The notes under the pieces are model-generated. The model had not been told where the DNA came from and ran no database searches. It worked only from the letters and a program-made list of their open reading frames with translations. The translations under genes and the position numbers were made by a program. From CALBJU01 sp965247125 (GTDB lineage Bacteria; Bacteroidota; Rhodothermia; Rhodothermales; UBA10348), in assembly GCA_965247125.1 (NCBI GenBank), contig CBDFGO010000001.1, forward strand, positions 620,001 to 684,000: 64,000 nucleotides of DNA. Direction: 5' to 3'. Positions 51,399-60,830 of this stretch are shown in pieces. Every line of letters begins with the position of its first letter. Position 1 is the first letter of the stretch.

Positions 51399-52752
51399 AA
51401 ATATGCATGAATCGAATGATGGAATCTATGCCCTGCCTGAATCGATCGATTCCAAAATGTTCGTTAGGGGAGTGGATGGCGTCCGAATCTAGTCCGAAGC
51501 CCATAAGCACTGTGTCCTGATCCAGGATTTTCTTGAAATCTGCGACGACCGGAATGCTACCGCCGCTTCGGATCATGTAGGGTTTTTCTCCAAAAACTCC
51601 CTCCATGGCATCGGAGGCCGCCCTCATCGCATCACTGTCGGTTGGCACCAGTCCACCTTCTCCACCGTGCAGATTGGTGAACGTGAGTTTCATGGTATCG
51701 GGAAGATTGTTCTCAAAGTGGGCTTTCAATTTGCCCGTAATTTCGTCCGTGGTTTGTCCTGGAACCAGTCGGCAAGAAATTTTTACGCTGGCTCGAGCCG
51801 GTAGAACCGTTTTTGCGCCCTCGCCCGTGAATCCTCCCCAGATTCCGTTGCAGTCCAGCGTCGGTCGGGCTGTAGTGCCCTCGAGCGCACTGTAACCTGC
51901 CTCTGTTTTGGATCGCGATGCGCCAACATCTGCCACCCATTCATCGGCGTCGAAAGGCAGACTCGCAAAGGTCGCGCGCTCTTGCTCGGTCAACTCGATC
52001 ACATTGTCGTAGAACCCGTCGATGGTTACGCGATGGTCTTCATCGTGTAAATCTGCAATCATGCGAGCCAGCGCGTTGATCGGATTTTCGATCGCACCCC
52101 CATACACACCCGAGTGGAGGTCTATTTTCGGGCCTTCCAACGTAATCTCAACGTACGCAAGCCCTCTCAAGCCGTATGTGATCGATGGCACACCATTTCC
52201 AAATAGGGCTGTATCCGAGACGACGGCTACATCTGCAGACAGCAGGTCACGGTTCGCTTCCATGAAAGAGGGTAGATGGGAAGAGCCGATTTCTTCCTCG
52301 CCTTCAAAAATATACTTGACGTTCAGCGGTAGGTGGCCGGCGGTCTTGAAATAGGACTCGGCCGCTTTGACGTGCATAAAGAGCTGGCCCTTGTCGTCGC
52401 AGGATCCCCTGGCATACAGATTGCCGTTCTTCACTACGGGTTCAAATGGAGCAGAATCCCACAGATCCAGTGGGTCCGGAGGCTGAACATCATAGTGGCC
52501 ATAAACGAGGATCGTTGGAAGGGATGGATCGATCAACTGCTCGGCGTACACTATGGGGTGGCCATCAGTCTCCATGATATCGACTCGCTCGACACCGAGG
52601 CTCTTCAGGTGGTCAGCCAACCAGGATGCTGCCGTTCGGATATCGGCGGCGTGCTCAGGATCTGTACTCACAGATGGGATTCGAAGGAAATCTTTGAGTT
52701 CATCGACGAAACGATCAAAGTGCGTTTCGGTGTACGAGAGGGCCTTATCCAT
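51382..52752 (-). CDS. M20 family dipeptidase
   Basis: The 456-residue zinc exopeptidase has the M20 ligands: His in LVYGHYDVQPP, then the catalytic EEEIGSSHL glutamates, an aspartate in VAVVSDTALFG, and the final His near DAIHSPNEHFGIDRF. The lid domain lies between. I chose the ATG at 52752 (MDKALSYTE); codons upstream of it do not look like protein. It has no signal peptide, so it acts in the cytoplasm, unlike the adjacent M24 lipoprotein. Confidence 0.9.
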   Translation of the reverse strand: MDKALSYTETHFDRFVDELKDFLRIPSVSTDPEHAADIRTAASWLADHLKSLGVERVDIMETDGHPIVYAEQLIDPSLPTILVYGHYDVQPPDPLDLWDSAPFEPVVKNGNLYARGSCDDKGQLFMHVKAAESYFKTAGHLPLNVKYIFEGEEEIGSSHLPSFMEANRDLLSADVAVVSDTALFGNGVPSITYGLRGLAYVEITLEGPKIDLHSGVYGGAIENPINALARMIADLHDEDHRVTIDGFYDNVIELTEQERATFASLPFDADEWVADVGASRSKTEAGYSALEGTTARPTLDCNGIWGGFTGEGAKTVLPARASVKISCRLVPGQTTDEITGKLKAHFENNLPDTMKLTFTNLHGGEGGLVPTDSDAMRAASDAMEGVFGEKPYMIRSGGSIPVVADFKKILDQDTVLMGFGLDSDAIHSPNEHFGIDRFRQGIDSIIRFMHIYASSN

Positions 52753-52841
52753 CGTGGAAGTGAGAAATGAAGTGGTAGAATTGTGGATGCGCAATGTAGC
52801 TCGTGCCGCCTCCAGAATCATAGCTAAAAGTGGGACTGGGA

Positions 52842-53357
52842 TTACAGTTCCGATTCGTCCCGCCACCTTTTCAGGCGCCAGGATGAGAGGGAATCAATTC
52901 TCACAAGATGAAAATTTACGTTTCCATCCGTACGAAAAACGTCTCCCTGTTCGAGGGTCACCGTGAGATTGAATGAGCGTACGATCCGACTCTGGAGAAG
53001 GGGCACCAACTCATCGCTGGTAATGATCTGATTCCACTGAAGTCGGATACCCGAGGAGTTCTGGAACAGACGACGGGTTGTTTCCAGGTCCTGGGCGAAC
53101 CTCCATTCCCGATCCACTTGTGCATCGAAATCATGCCACACGAAGATGAACGAGGAATCCAGAAGGGGCTCGTAGAGTGAAAGATCTCTCAGTTCGTACG
53201 CGTTTCGGAAATTGGCGAAGAAGCCTTCTATGGTTGTCGGATCACCAAGCAGGTCGCCAAACGGATTGCCTTCTTCGAGAGCCGGCGCGAACGGATTGCA
53301 TCCGGCGCACAGGACGCCGACGGTCGCTAAAAGCCCTATTGAAAAAAAACGGAGCAT
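52842..53357 (-). CDS. Lipoprotein of unknown function (NTF2-like pattern)
   Basis: The 171-residue lipoprotein (lipobox VLCAGC-NPF) has a helix-strand pattern like NTF2/SnoaL-fold proteins: FANFRNAYELRDLSLYEPLL, SFIFVWHDFDAQVD and the end strand FHLVRIDSLSSWRLKRWRDE. It is similar in build to the lipoprotein encoded just upstream (53394-53966), and the two may be diverged paralogues. No clear family name. Confidence 0.7.
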   Translation of the reverse strand: MLRFFSIGLLATVGVLCAGCNPFAPALEEGNPFGDLLGDPTTIEGFFANFRNAYELRDLSLYEPLLDSSFIFVWHDFDAQVDREWRFAQDLETTRRLFQNSSGIRLQWNQIITSDELVPLLQSRIVRSFNLTVTLEQGDVFRTDGNVNFHLVRIDSLSSWRLKRWRDESEL

Positions 53358-53393
53358 GTCGCAATATCGTGACTACCCGGAGGAGCGTGCCAC

Positions 53394-53966
53394 CTATTTC
53401 GTGAACTCTGCTTTCAAGTCGCTCCATGATTGTTCACTGCCCAATTCCTGGTCGGTCCAATCCAGGAGAGCCCACAGGCCATCTGCGTTCTGTTTGATGA
53501 CCCACTGCATCCGGCCCTGAACCTGCGTTGGCACTTCGGCTCGGCGATGGTTGATGGTCAGAACGTACGTGGCGTCAAAGACAAATTCGTCCGCGCCAAG
53601 GAGCGTCAATGTTTGATCGTTCAGCTGAAGACCGTGTCCGGTATTGAGCGCAGCGGCCGCGGTCAGTGCGGTGAAATATTGTTCTTCCTGGGCCCGCGAC
53701 CATGAGACGAAAACGGACTCACGCGCGAGAGCTGAGGCGGTCGGCCGAAAGACGAACTCGTCCGCCAGCGATCTTCGGTAATTGAAGGTATTGAGCTCCG
53801 ACACCGCATTTTGAACGTTTTCGATCACTTGCTCCGGCGTATCGGGCTGAATGTAGGAGCCGGAATTCTCCAGGGGCGTTTCCGGATCTCTCGTCGAAAA
53901 GAGAGAACATCCGGTCAGCAACACTGCTAATGCAGAAAGAGAGAGTATGGCCCCACCACCGCTCAT
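53394..53966 (-). CDS. Lipoprotein of unknown function (paralogue-like neighbour)
   Basis: A 190-residue lipoprotein with lipobox VLLTGC-SLF when started at the ATG 53966; a longer frame starting at 54080 overlaps ispH and lacks a proper signal. The pattern NVQNAVSELNTFNYRRSLAD, FVFRPTASALARES and GLWALLDWTDQEL resembles the 52842 lipoprotein and NTF2-like folds. It follows ispH by 73 bases. The function is unknown; the pair may be envelope proteins. Confidence 0.65.
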   Translation of the reverse strand: MSGGGAILSLSALAVLLTGCSLFSTRDPETPLENSGSYIQPDTPEQVIENVQNAVSELNTFNYRRSLADEFVFRPTASALARESVFVSWSRAQEEQYFTALTAAAALNTGHGLQLNDQTLTLLGADEFVFDATYVLTINHRRAEVPTQVQGRMQWVIKQNADGLWALLDWTDQELGSEQSWSDLKAEFTK

Positions 53967-54039
53967 GATGCGCAGCGTTTGGGCAGAATAGAGCGGGCCA
54001 AAGCTTGAGTCCACCTCATGGATTTCATTATTGATTCCG

Positions 54040-55269
54040 CTACTGGGCGACGAGAAAGGGTTCAAGAGCTTCGTCGACACTGCGACTTCCTTCTACCCAT
54101 GAGCTTATCGTTTGCATAACGCGGTCGAGAAGAACATCCGGACATGAGGCGCCGGCCGTCAGCAAGATATCAATTGGCGTATGCTCGGGGAGCCAGTCCC
54201 GCGTTTGAACTACTTTTTTCTGTTTCAGATCAAAGTGTTCGATGAGATCCTTCTTGAGCAGGCTCTCGTCTCCACTGATAAAGTAGGTGGGCATCCGTTC
54301 CTCACACAATTCCACCAGGTGGCTGGTGTTAGACGAATTTGCGCCGCCGACGACAATGGCCAGGTCAGCACCGTGTTCAATGAGCGCTCGTGTAGCATCT
54401 TGGTTTTCGTTGGTTGCATAGCACAGCGTGTCGCTGTTGTCGGAAAAATGCCCGATTCCATCTTCTCCAAACCGGTCTTGCAGTGCTCGCTTTATCAGCT
54501 CGGCGATTTCTGTGGTTTCAGTCGCCAGCATTGTGGTCTGATTTACCACGCCGAGACGAACCAGGTCTCTGGAGGGGTCAAATCCCTCACTGTACCGGTC
54601 TTCAAAGTGTTTAAAGAAATACTCGCGGTCCACATCGCCGCGGATAACACTGGCCAATTTAGAGGCTTCTTCAAGATCTCGAATGACGACGACGGGCGCC
54701 CTCGATTTTGCGTGAGAGAACGTCGCCCGCGTTTCCTCGTGATCTCGTTTTCCGTGTACGACGACGGTGTAATTCTTTGACCCTATGCTTTCGGATCGGG
54801 TCCAGACCTTTTCGACGAATGGACATGTCGTGTTGAATGCCGCCACGTCCACCCCAATGTCAGAGAGGCGTTGTTCGGTTTCCAAGGTCGTTCCGAACGC
54901 GGGAATGATGACGATATCGTCTCCATCAAGCTCATCGAAGGGAATGAGCTGCTCTCCACTTGTTGTTCGAAGAAAACGGACGCCACGTTCCTCGAGGTCT
55001 TCGTTTACGTGGGGATTGTGAATCATTTCCGACAGCAGAAAAACCCGCCTTCCGTTGGCAGTTTCCAGGGCCTGATAGGCGATCTCGATGGCATTCTCTA
55101 CGCCATAGCAAAATCCAAAATGCCTCGCCAACTTGAAGCGAAGTCGTCCAAAATCCAGAATCGAAGGGGAGAGGTCCTTCTTGCGTGGATCCTGAACGCG
55201 ACGAGCCTCCTTGACCGTGGAAACTATCGGGCTTCGATAAAACGTTGGAACGTCGAAACGGCGAGCCAT
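54040..55269 (-). CDS. ispH: 4-hydroxy-3-methylbut-2-enyl diphosphate reductase (LytB/IspH, long form)
   Basis: The 409-residue enzyme makes IPP and DMAPP at the end of the MEP isoprenoid pathway using a 4Fe-4S cluster. Its three cysteines are Cys54 (HFGFCYGVENA), the one in NTTCPFVEKVW and the one in AGASCPDVLLDR. The substrate histidines are in MIHNPHVNEDL and VVHGKRDHEETRA. It is the long form found in cyanobacteria and some Bacteroidota-group bacteria, with an N-terminal extension and extra internal loops. Confidence 0.93.
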   Translation of the reverse strand: MARRFDVPTFYRSPIVSTVKEARRVQDPRKKDLSPSILDFGRLRFKLARHFGFCYGVENAIEIAYQALETANGRRVFLLSEMIHNPHVNEDLEERGVRFLRTTSGEQLIPFDELDGDDIVIIPAFGTTLETEQRLSDIGVDVAAFNTTCPFVEKVWTRSESIGSKNYTVVVHGKRDHEETRATFSHAKSRAPVVVIRDLEEASKLASVIRGDVDREYFFKHFEDRYSEGFDPSRDLVRLGVVNQTTMLATETTEIAELIKRALQDRFGEDGIGHFSDNSDTLCYATNENQDATRALIEHGADLAIVVGGANSSNTSHLVELCEERMPTYFISGDESLLKKDLIEHFDLKQKKVVQTRDWLPEHTPIDILLTAGASCPDVLLDRVMQTISSWVEGSRSVDEALEPFLVAQ

Positions 55270-55362
55270 GGGTTGAGCATTCTTCTGTAACGATTCGAGG
55301 CCGTATTACGCCGTCGATCCAGCCGTGTTCAAGCACAACTGGCGATGGATGGTAGAGATTGC

Positions 55363-56490
55363 TTAGAGTCTGCGTTCGATTCGGGGTTGGATTTCCTTCT
55401 GCCAGGCCTCAAAACGGTTTTCGAACACAGCTTTTCTTGCTTCGCGCATCAACCAAACATAAAACGTCAGATTCTGAACCGAAGCGATCTGCAGGCCCAA
55501 GACCTCACTCGCGATGATGAGATGTCGCAGGTAGGCTTTTGTGAAGTGCCTCGATGCATATCCTTGGAGTCCTGGATCGATTTCAGAGAAATCGGATTGC
55601 CACTTTTTATTTCTGATGTTGATGATGCCCTGCGTAGTGAACAGCATCCCGTTTCGCCCATTCCGGGTTGGCATGACGCAATCGAACATGTCGATGCCGC
55701 GAGCTACGTTTTCAACAAGATTGGCTGGTGTGCCCACTCCCATCAGGTATCGGGGCTTTTGGGAGGGCAAAATGTCGGTCACAACCTCAACCATCGCGTA
55801 CATGTCCTCCGCAGGTTCTCCCACAGAGAGGCCGCCGATTGCGTATCCAGGGAAATCCAGTTCGACTAGTTGCATTGCGGATTGGCGTCGAACTTCTGCA
55901 TAGACGACCCCCTGAACGATCCCAAACAGAGCTTGATCGTGAGAATATTGGCTCTCGGTCTCATCAAATCTCTTTTTGCAGCGTTCGGCCCAGCGCACGG
56001 TCAATCCATTCGACCCAATCGCATATGCTTGTGTCGCATCACCCGGCGGGCATTCATCCAGCACCATCATGATGTCCGATCCGATGGACCTCTGGATGTC
56101 GATCACAGATTCTGGTGTGAACTGGTGGTAGGAACCATCGATGTGGGATTGAAATCGGGCACCTTCTTCAGTCAACTTTCTTCGCTTTGAGAGCGAGAAA
56201 ACTTGATAGCCCCCCGAGTCGGTCAGGATGGGCCGATCCCAATTCATGAACGAATGGAGCCCGCCCCCGGCCTCCATTACATCGGTACCTGGGCGTAGAT
56301 ACAAGTGGTACGTATTCCCCAGGATGATATCCGCGTTGATGTCCGATACCAGTTCTCTCGGCCAGACGGCCTTCACACTGCCGAGAGTACCCACGGGCAT
56401 GAAAACGGGGGTCTCGATAATTCCGTGATCCGTAATGAGGCGACCGGCCCGCGCACCCGACGGGTCTGTGTGTTCAAGGATGAATTCCAT
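55363..56490 (-). CDS. tgt: Queuine tRNA-guanine transglycosylase without zinc cysteines
   Basis: The 375-residue enzyme exchanges G34 for preQ1 in tRNAs with GUN anticodons. The catalytic aspartate and substrate loops are seen in LTDSGGYQVFSLSKRR, GGLSVGEPAEDMY and GVGTPANLVENVARGIDMFD. The usual C-x-C-x2-C zinc site before AYLRHL is replaced by a region with no cysteine (DPGLQGYASRHFTKAYLRHL), as in known Bacteroidetes enzymes. It lies 8 bases after the MCE-domain gene on the same strand. Confidence 0.93.
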   Translation of the reverse strand: MEFILEHTDPSGARAGRLITDHGIIETPVFMPVGTLGSVKAVWPRELVSDINADIILGNTYHLYLRPGTDVMEAGGGLHSFMNWDRPILTDSGGYQVFSLSKRRKLTEEGARFQSHIDGSYHQFTPESVIDIQRSIGSDIMMVLDECPPGDATQAYAIGSNGLTVRWAERCKKRFDETESQYSHDQALFGIVQGVVYAEVRRQSAMQLVELDFPGYAIGGLSVGEPAEDMYAMVEVVTDILPSQKPRYLMGVGTPANLVENVARGIDMFDCVMPTRNGRNGMLFTTQGIINIRNKKWQSDFSEIDPGLQGYASRHFTKAYLRHLIIASEVLGLQIASVQNLTFYVWLMREARKAVFENRFEAWQKEIQPRIERRL

Positions 56491-56498
56491 GTCGGCCG

Positions 56499-57569
56499 CT
56501 AATTGTTGGTTCTCGCCGAATCGGCGGGTTGACCGATCTGATCTTCGCGCTCTTGCAGGCGAGCCTCCCAGAGAAGAAGCTCTCTTTCTCGCTCAGTTAT
56601 CTGTTGGAAAGACTCTGAAATGGCCTGCTCCCGGACTTCGAATGGTGCCGATTCGATGCTGCCTCTTTCTTCGAAATACCTGCGAAACAGCCAGTTGTGT
56701 TTCGCGGCTTCCATCAGCTCGGCCATTCGAAAAGCACCTAGTTCGCCCCACACAGCTGCGTTTTCGGCCGTCTGAGAGACAGCTTTAAGATCACCGGCTA
56801 TGGCTTGGAGAGAATCTGTGGTTGCAAGCAAGGCCTCGTACACCGCGGGATCATTCAGAAAACGAGCCAGGGTGCCATCGCCAGAATCTGCCTTGGCCAG
56901 AATACCCTGAATACCCGCCGTCGCTTCGCTAGCGAGGTCAACAAGAATCTGAGCGTTGGCTTCCGCAGAATTGGCCAGGCCATTCAAAATCCTTCTCGTC
57001 TCGTTTGTCGTGGACACCATCTCCACATAGAGCGTGGAGTCGTAGACGATACGTCCCAGCGTACCCTCACCTCGCTGCACATCAATCATTATCGTTTCAA
57101 ACGCGATGGCCGCTTTTTCAAATGTCTGCACCGATGCAAGAGCCCGGTCGGTTATTTCGAAAAGATCGAACGGATCCTCACCGGGTAGAAAATCATCGGC
57201 TTCGGCGGGAGCATCGATTTCATCGGGATTGACCAACACGATGATCTGTTCGCCAACCAGGCCGTCACTCTTGATTTGAGCCTTCGTGTTTTTACGAATG
57301 AGATGGCTTGCGCGCGTGGCGATGGACATCGTGACCACAATCTGAGCGCCGGGTTGGGCGGGCAGCTGGACATCCTGGACGCGCCCGACATTGATTCCCT
57401 GGAACTGTACCGAAGCACCCTTCTGGAGACCCGCGACCTGCGTAAAACGAGACTTCACTTCGATGGTGTCGCTGAAGAGGAAGGTCCGATTTCCAATCGT
57501 AAACAACGCGACGATAAACAGGACCGCGGCTGATACGATAATTAGACCCAATCGTGCAGATCGATTCAT
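56499..57569 (-). CDS. mlaD: MCE-domain lipid-transport protein (MlaD-like)
   Basis: The 356-residue protein has an N-terminal helix and one MCE domain (IEVKSRFTQVAGLQKGASVQ, then FQGINVGRVQDVQLPAQ), followed by a long helical tail with several heptad-like repeats. It is the substrate-binding part of a lipid ABC transporter that trades phospholipid between the membranes. The ATPase and permease genes lie upstream. MlaC-like and MlaA-like partners are not in the window, and the longer tail may form the bridge. Confidence 0.9.
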   Translation of the reverse strand: MNRSARLGLIIVSAAVLFIVALFTIGNRTFLFSDTIEVKSRFTQVAGLQKGASVQFQGINVGRVQDVQLPAQPGAQIVVTMSIATRASHLIRKNTKAQIKSDGLVGEQIIVLVNPDEIDAPAEADDFLPGEDPFDLFEITDRALASVQTFEKAAIAFETIMIDVQRGEGTLGRIVYDSTLYVEMVSTTNETRRILNGLANSAEANAQILVDLASEATAGIQGILAKADSGDGTLARFLNDPAVYEALLATTDSLQAIAGDLKAVSQTAENAAVWGELGAFRMAELMEAAKHNWLFRRYFEERGSIESAPFEVREQAISESFQQITERERELLLWEARLQEREDQIGQPADSARTNN

Positions 57570-57633
57570 AATATGCTTTTAGGGGCGATGAGCATTTTCG
57601 ATGTCGCCTGTTGGGCGTATGGAATACTACTGT

Positions 57634-58392
57634 TTAAAGTGATTTCGCAGAGGCCGTTGAGTTTCCAAAAAAGGTAGCGATCGCAGCGTGATTGTACCGC
57701 CTAACTTCGTCCAGGCTTCCAGACGTCAAAAAGCGGCCCTCGTGCAGGAAATGTATACTGTCGGCAATAATCTCAGCACAGAGCAGATCGTGTGTGATCG
57801 TTACCGAGGTTACTCCTTTTTCCTCGCGAAGTTTGACGATCAGTTCCGAAACGCTTCGCACCGATACCGGATCGAGCCCGGTCGTCGGTTCATCGTACAG
57901 CAGGATTTCGGGTTCCATGATAATGGCCCGCGCCAGAGCGATGCGTTTTTTCTGCCCTCCTGAGAGTTGCGCGGGAAACTCGTCTCGCTTTTCGGGCAGT
58001 CCTACCCATGACAGTGTTTCCATTATCCGCTCTGCGCGTTCTGGTTCTGAATCAGAAGAGTGTCGCTCGAGGAAGAAATCCAGGTTTTCGTTTACGGTCA
58101 TCGAATCGAACAATGCACCCGACTGAAACAGATATCCGATCGACAATCGAACGGTATCCAGTTCATCGCCATCCAGTTGGTCTATTCTTTTTCCATTGAC
58201 GAAGATCTGTCCTTGATCTGGATTCAGCAGCCCGACGATGTGTTTGATGAGCACACTTTTACCTGAGCCGGATCCACCCATGACGACCGCCGACGTATCG
58301 TTTTCAACCAGGAGATCTATTCCTTTGAGCACTTCGTTGGAGCCGAATGCTTTGTACACCTCGCGCAGTTCTATCACGGGAGCTTCAGTCAT
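57634..58392 (-). CDS. mlaF: Phospholipid ABC transporter ATPase (MlaF-like)
   Basis: The 252-residue ATPase has Walker A GGSGSGKSVLIKH, a Q-loop (YLFQSGALFDSMTVNENL), signature LSGGQKKRIALARA and Walker B ILLYDEPTTGLD, a pattern typical of MlaF. Its start overlaps the mlaE stop by 4 bases (ATGA). It powers lipid movement through the MlaE permease. Confidence 0.92.
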   Translation of the reverse strand: MTEAPVIELREVYKAFGSNEVLKGIDLLVENDTSAVVMGGSGSGKSVLIKHIVGLLNPDQGQIFVNGKRIDQLDGDELDTVRLSIGYLFQSGALFDSMTVNENLDFFLERHSSDSEPERAERIMETLSWVGLPEKRDEFPAQLSGGQKKRIALARAIIMEPEILLYDEPTTGLDPVSVRSVSELIVKLREEKGVTSVTITHDLLCAEIIADSIHFLHEGRFLTSGSLDEVRRYNHAAIATFFGNSTASAKSL

Positions 58393-59165
58393 GACCCGAC
58401 GTCTCCAAAAATGAGGAGAGACAAGCGCACGATCACCACATCGGTGAGCAGAATCAAAAGTGAAGATCCCACGACAGCCCGCATGGCAGCCTGGCCGACC
58501 TCCCGAGTCCCACCACGCACGTGAAACCCGAGGTAGCAGCTGACAATGGCCACAATGAAGCCAAATATCGCCGTTTTCCCAGTGTCAATGATGACATCAC
58601 TGAATCGCAGTGATTCGAAGGCGGTCGAGATAAAAATTCGATAGTCGATTCCAGAAGCGATAAGGGATTCGATGTAGCCCCCAAACATCGCGATGCTGTC
58701 GGTCCAGAGCGTCAGAATGGGAAACATGATCATGCAGGCAAGGACGCGTGTGACGACAAGAAAATGAAACGGTTTGAGGGCGGCTACCTCGAGTGCGTCA
58801 ATCTGCTCGGTTACACGCATTGAGCCTATTTCGGCGCCCATTCCCGCGCCCAGCCTTCCCGCCAGAACGAGAGCTGTGATCACGGGGCCGATTTCCTTGA
58901 TGATGGACAGAGCCAGCATGTTGGGAAGAACGGCTTCTGCGCCAAATCGAATCAGCGTGCCGCGACTCTGCATCGCCATTACGACCCCAATTGAAAGTCC
59001 GGTCACGCTGGTCAGAAGGAAGCTCTTGGAGCCTACTTCATCCATCTGTCGCAGCAGCTCCCGGCCCTCGAATGGCCGACGCCAGAAGCGATTAAAGAAG
59101 CGCGTCATGAATCGGACCAGATCGCCGAAGTCAGATAAAAAGTCTTTTACGGGTGTCTTCGACAT
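58389..59165 (-). CDS. mlaE: MlaE-family lipid permease
   Basis: The 258-residue permease has five or so helices and the MlaE (ex-DUF140) signatures FLLTSVTGLSIGVVMAMQS, LAGRLGAGMGAEIGSMRVTE and KTAIFGFIVAIVSCYLGF. It starts 18 bases after the YihY-family stop and overlaps mlaF by 4 bases. Confidence 0.92.
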   Translation of the reverse strand: MSKTPVKDFLSDFGDLVRFMTRFFNRFWRRPFEGRELLRQMDEVGSKSFLLTSVTGLSIGVVMAMQSRGTLIRFGAEAVLPNMLALSIIKEIGPVITALVLAGRLGAGMGAEIGSMRVTEQIDALEVAALKPFHFLVVTRVLACMIMFPILTLWTDSIAMFGGYIESLIASGIDYRIFISTAFESLRFSDVIIDTGKTAIFGFIVAIVSCYLGFHVRGGTREVGQAAMRAVVGSSLLILLTDVVIVRLSLLIFGDVGS

Positions 59166-59183
59166 CGGCGTCAGCTATGAGGG

Positions 59184-60170
59184 TTACTCTTCATCCAGTT
59201 CTCGTGCTTCAATCGTTTCGGATACACTCGATATAGTGATCTCGGATCCAAGATACCGGGACAAGAGCTCCGGTTTTCTGTGTTTTCTTTCATGTAACAG
59301 ACTAATGATTGCACCCATGGTAAGGATGAGTCCGGAGAAGTAGGCCCAGAATACTATAACAATAATCAGGACGAACGTGTCGCCGAGTTCAGCCAGGCCG
59401 CTCTGTCCGAAGCTGGCAAAACCAGCTGCGTAGGCCGTGAACACGATTTTACCGATCTCCCAGATTAGACCGGTAAATATGGCACCAAATAGGGCACTTC
59501 GCCAGGGGGGACGTGGAAGCGGAGTAAACCAGAGCAGTTGAAAAAACATTGCTGTGCTGAGAAAAAGCGGGAGAATGAGTCCAAAAGTATCCAGCGCACC
59601 CTGCCAGCCCTCTTGAAGCCAGACATAATCGAGGCCAAACTCCTGCAGCTTTCCTATCGAGTTCTCATTCAGTGTTTCGCGCGCCAGCGTGATCAACGTG
59701 GAGGCGACAAATAACAGGCCGACCTGCAGAGCCATCCGGAAATCGAAAGCGTAGCCCAGCAAGAATGAGCGGTGCGTATGCCATTCATCCTTGAATACGT
59801 TTGCGAGAACCGTGCGCAGTGTGGTGAACAATGTGACGGAGGTCACCGTCAATCCAGCTACTGCTATCCAGGTAAGTGTGGCACTCGCCGTTTGGAGTTG
59901 ACTCAAAAACGAGATGATCTGATCCGACTGGTAGGCAGGAAGAAGGTCCCGGATCAGTCCCGCAACCCTCTCATAAGGCTCTGGTTGTCGAAGAATATTT
60001 CCCGCCAGGCCGGTCGCGAGTAGAATCAGCGGCACGATCGTGATCAGGACCTTAAACCCTATTGCCTGAGCCCAGACAAACACATTCCGGTGATACACCT
60101 CGTGTGCCAATCCCCGAGCATAATACCGGGGAAGGGCCAGAATTCGGACCAGTTTGCGCCTGATTTCCAT
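59184..60170 (-). CDS. YihY/BrkB-family membrane protein
   Basis: The 328-residue inner-membrane protein has six helices and family patterns in LTWIAVAGLTVTSVTLFTTL, FTPLPRPPWRSALFGAIFTG and VLIIVIVFWAYFSGLILTMG. Earlier annotation as RNase BN was incorrect for this family; its function remains unclear. It is the first gene of the minus-strand run into mlaE-mlaF-mlaD-tgt. The 211 bases before it, towards the plus-strand gene at 60382, show nothing further. Confidence 0.88.
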   Translation of the reverse strand: MEIRRKLVRILALPRYYARGLAHEVYHRNVFVWAQAIGFKVLITIVPLILLATGLAGNILRQPEPYERVAGLIRDLLPAYQSDQIISFLSQLQTASATLTWIAVAGLTVTSVTLFTTLRTVLANVFKDEWHTHRSFLLGYAFDFRMALQVGLLFVASTLITLARETLNENSIGKLQEFGLDYVWLQEGWQGALDTFGLILPLFLSTAMFFQLLWFTPLPRPPWRSALFGAIFTGLIWEIGKIVFTAYAAGFASFGQSGLAELGDTFVLIIVIVFWAYFSGLILTMGAIISLLHERKHRKPELLSRYLGSEITISSVSETIEARELDEE

Positions 60171-60381
60171 ACGAAGAACTTACTTCTCACCTCCATCGGA
60201 TGAAAGCACCTTCATTAGATGAAAACAATCGTTACATCGACTCCTTCAAGGCATAAAAAAGGATTACGTTCTTGAAGTGGCCTGATCAACGGGACAGCGT
60301 CTCATGCGGTATACTGTCCAGAGCTTCGTGCGCGCCGCGCCGCACTACCGTACTATTCTTGTCACCCAACTCGGAATCGTC

Positions 60382-60756
60382 ATGGTTAAAAGTATTATCG
60401 CAGTTGTCGCCGGTTACGCTACATGGACTGTTGTATTCCTGGCGGGCAGTGCAGGGATCCGGGCGGCATTTTCCGGCACACACCTGGAGGATGGGTCTGT
60501 TTCGGACCCCGTAACGCTATTGGTCTATCTCGCTGTAAGCATACTGGCTTCCGGCGTGGCTGGCTACGTCGGAGCGCGCCTTTCCCCCGGAAACATCAAA
60601 CGAGATATCTACATACTCTGCGCTCTGCTGCTGGCCACGGGAATTCCGGTTCAACTCAGCGCGTGGAGCTTGCTGCCCCCTTGGTACAACATTGCTTTTC
60701 TCGTGCTGCTGGCGCCCATGACCATTGTTGGGTCAAAACGCGTGGCTGCTGACTGA
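60382..60756 (+). CDS. Small four-helix membrane protein
   Basis: A 124-residue hydrophobic protein with four helices (IIAVVAGYATWTVVFLAGSA, LLVYLAVSILASGVAGYVGA, DIYILCALLLATGIPVQL, WYNIAFLVLLAPMTIVG). The glycine-rich pattern is seen in many small hypothetical membrane proteins. I chose the ATG at 60382, since the upstream 26 in-frame codons are polar and atypical. It converges with clpX. Function is unknown. Confidence 0.65.
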   Translation: MVKSIIAVVAGYATWTVVFLAGSAGIRAAFSGTHLEDGSVSDPVTLLVYLAVSILASGVAGYVGARLSPGNIKRDIYILCALLLATGIPVQLSAWSLLPPWYNIAFLVLLAPMTIVGSKRVAAD

Positions 60757-60786
60757 GGGAGGAGTGGAAATTGATGGTAAAGAAAA

Positions 60787-60812
60787 GGGCGCGCGGCAAA
60801 AGCCGCGCGCCC
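60787..60812 (-). terminator. Rho-independent terminator of clpX
   Basis: GGGCGCGCGGC, a tetraloop, and GCCGCGCGCCC make a perfect 11-bp stem. On the minus strand it is followed by TTTTCTTT, so it ends the clpX transcript. The plus-strand side lacks a T tract. Confidence 0.85.
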
Positions 60813-60830
60813 CTCTGGCATTCTAATTTG

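Noticed and set aside
59184..60170. Ribonuclease BN
   Set aside because: The YihY/BrkB family was once labelled RNase BN, but the true enzyme is the metallo-hydrolase Rbn (ElaC). This protein is a polytopic membrane protein.
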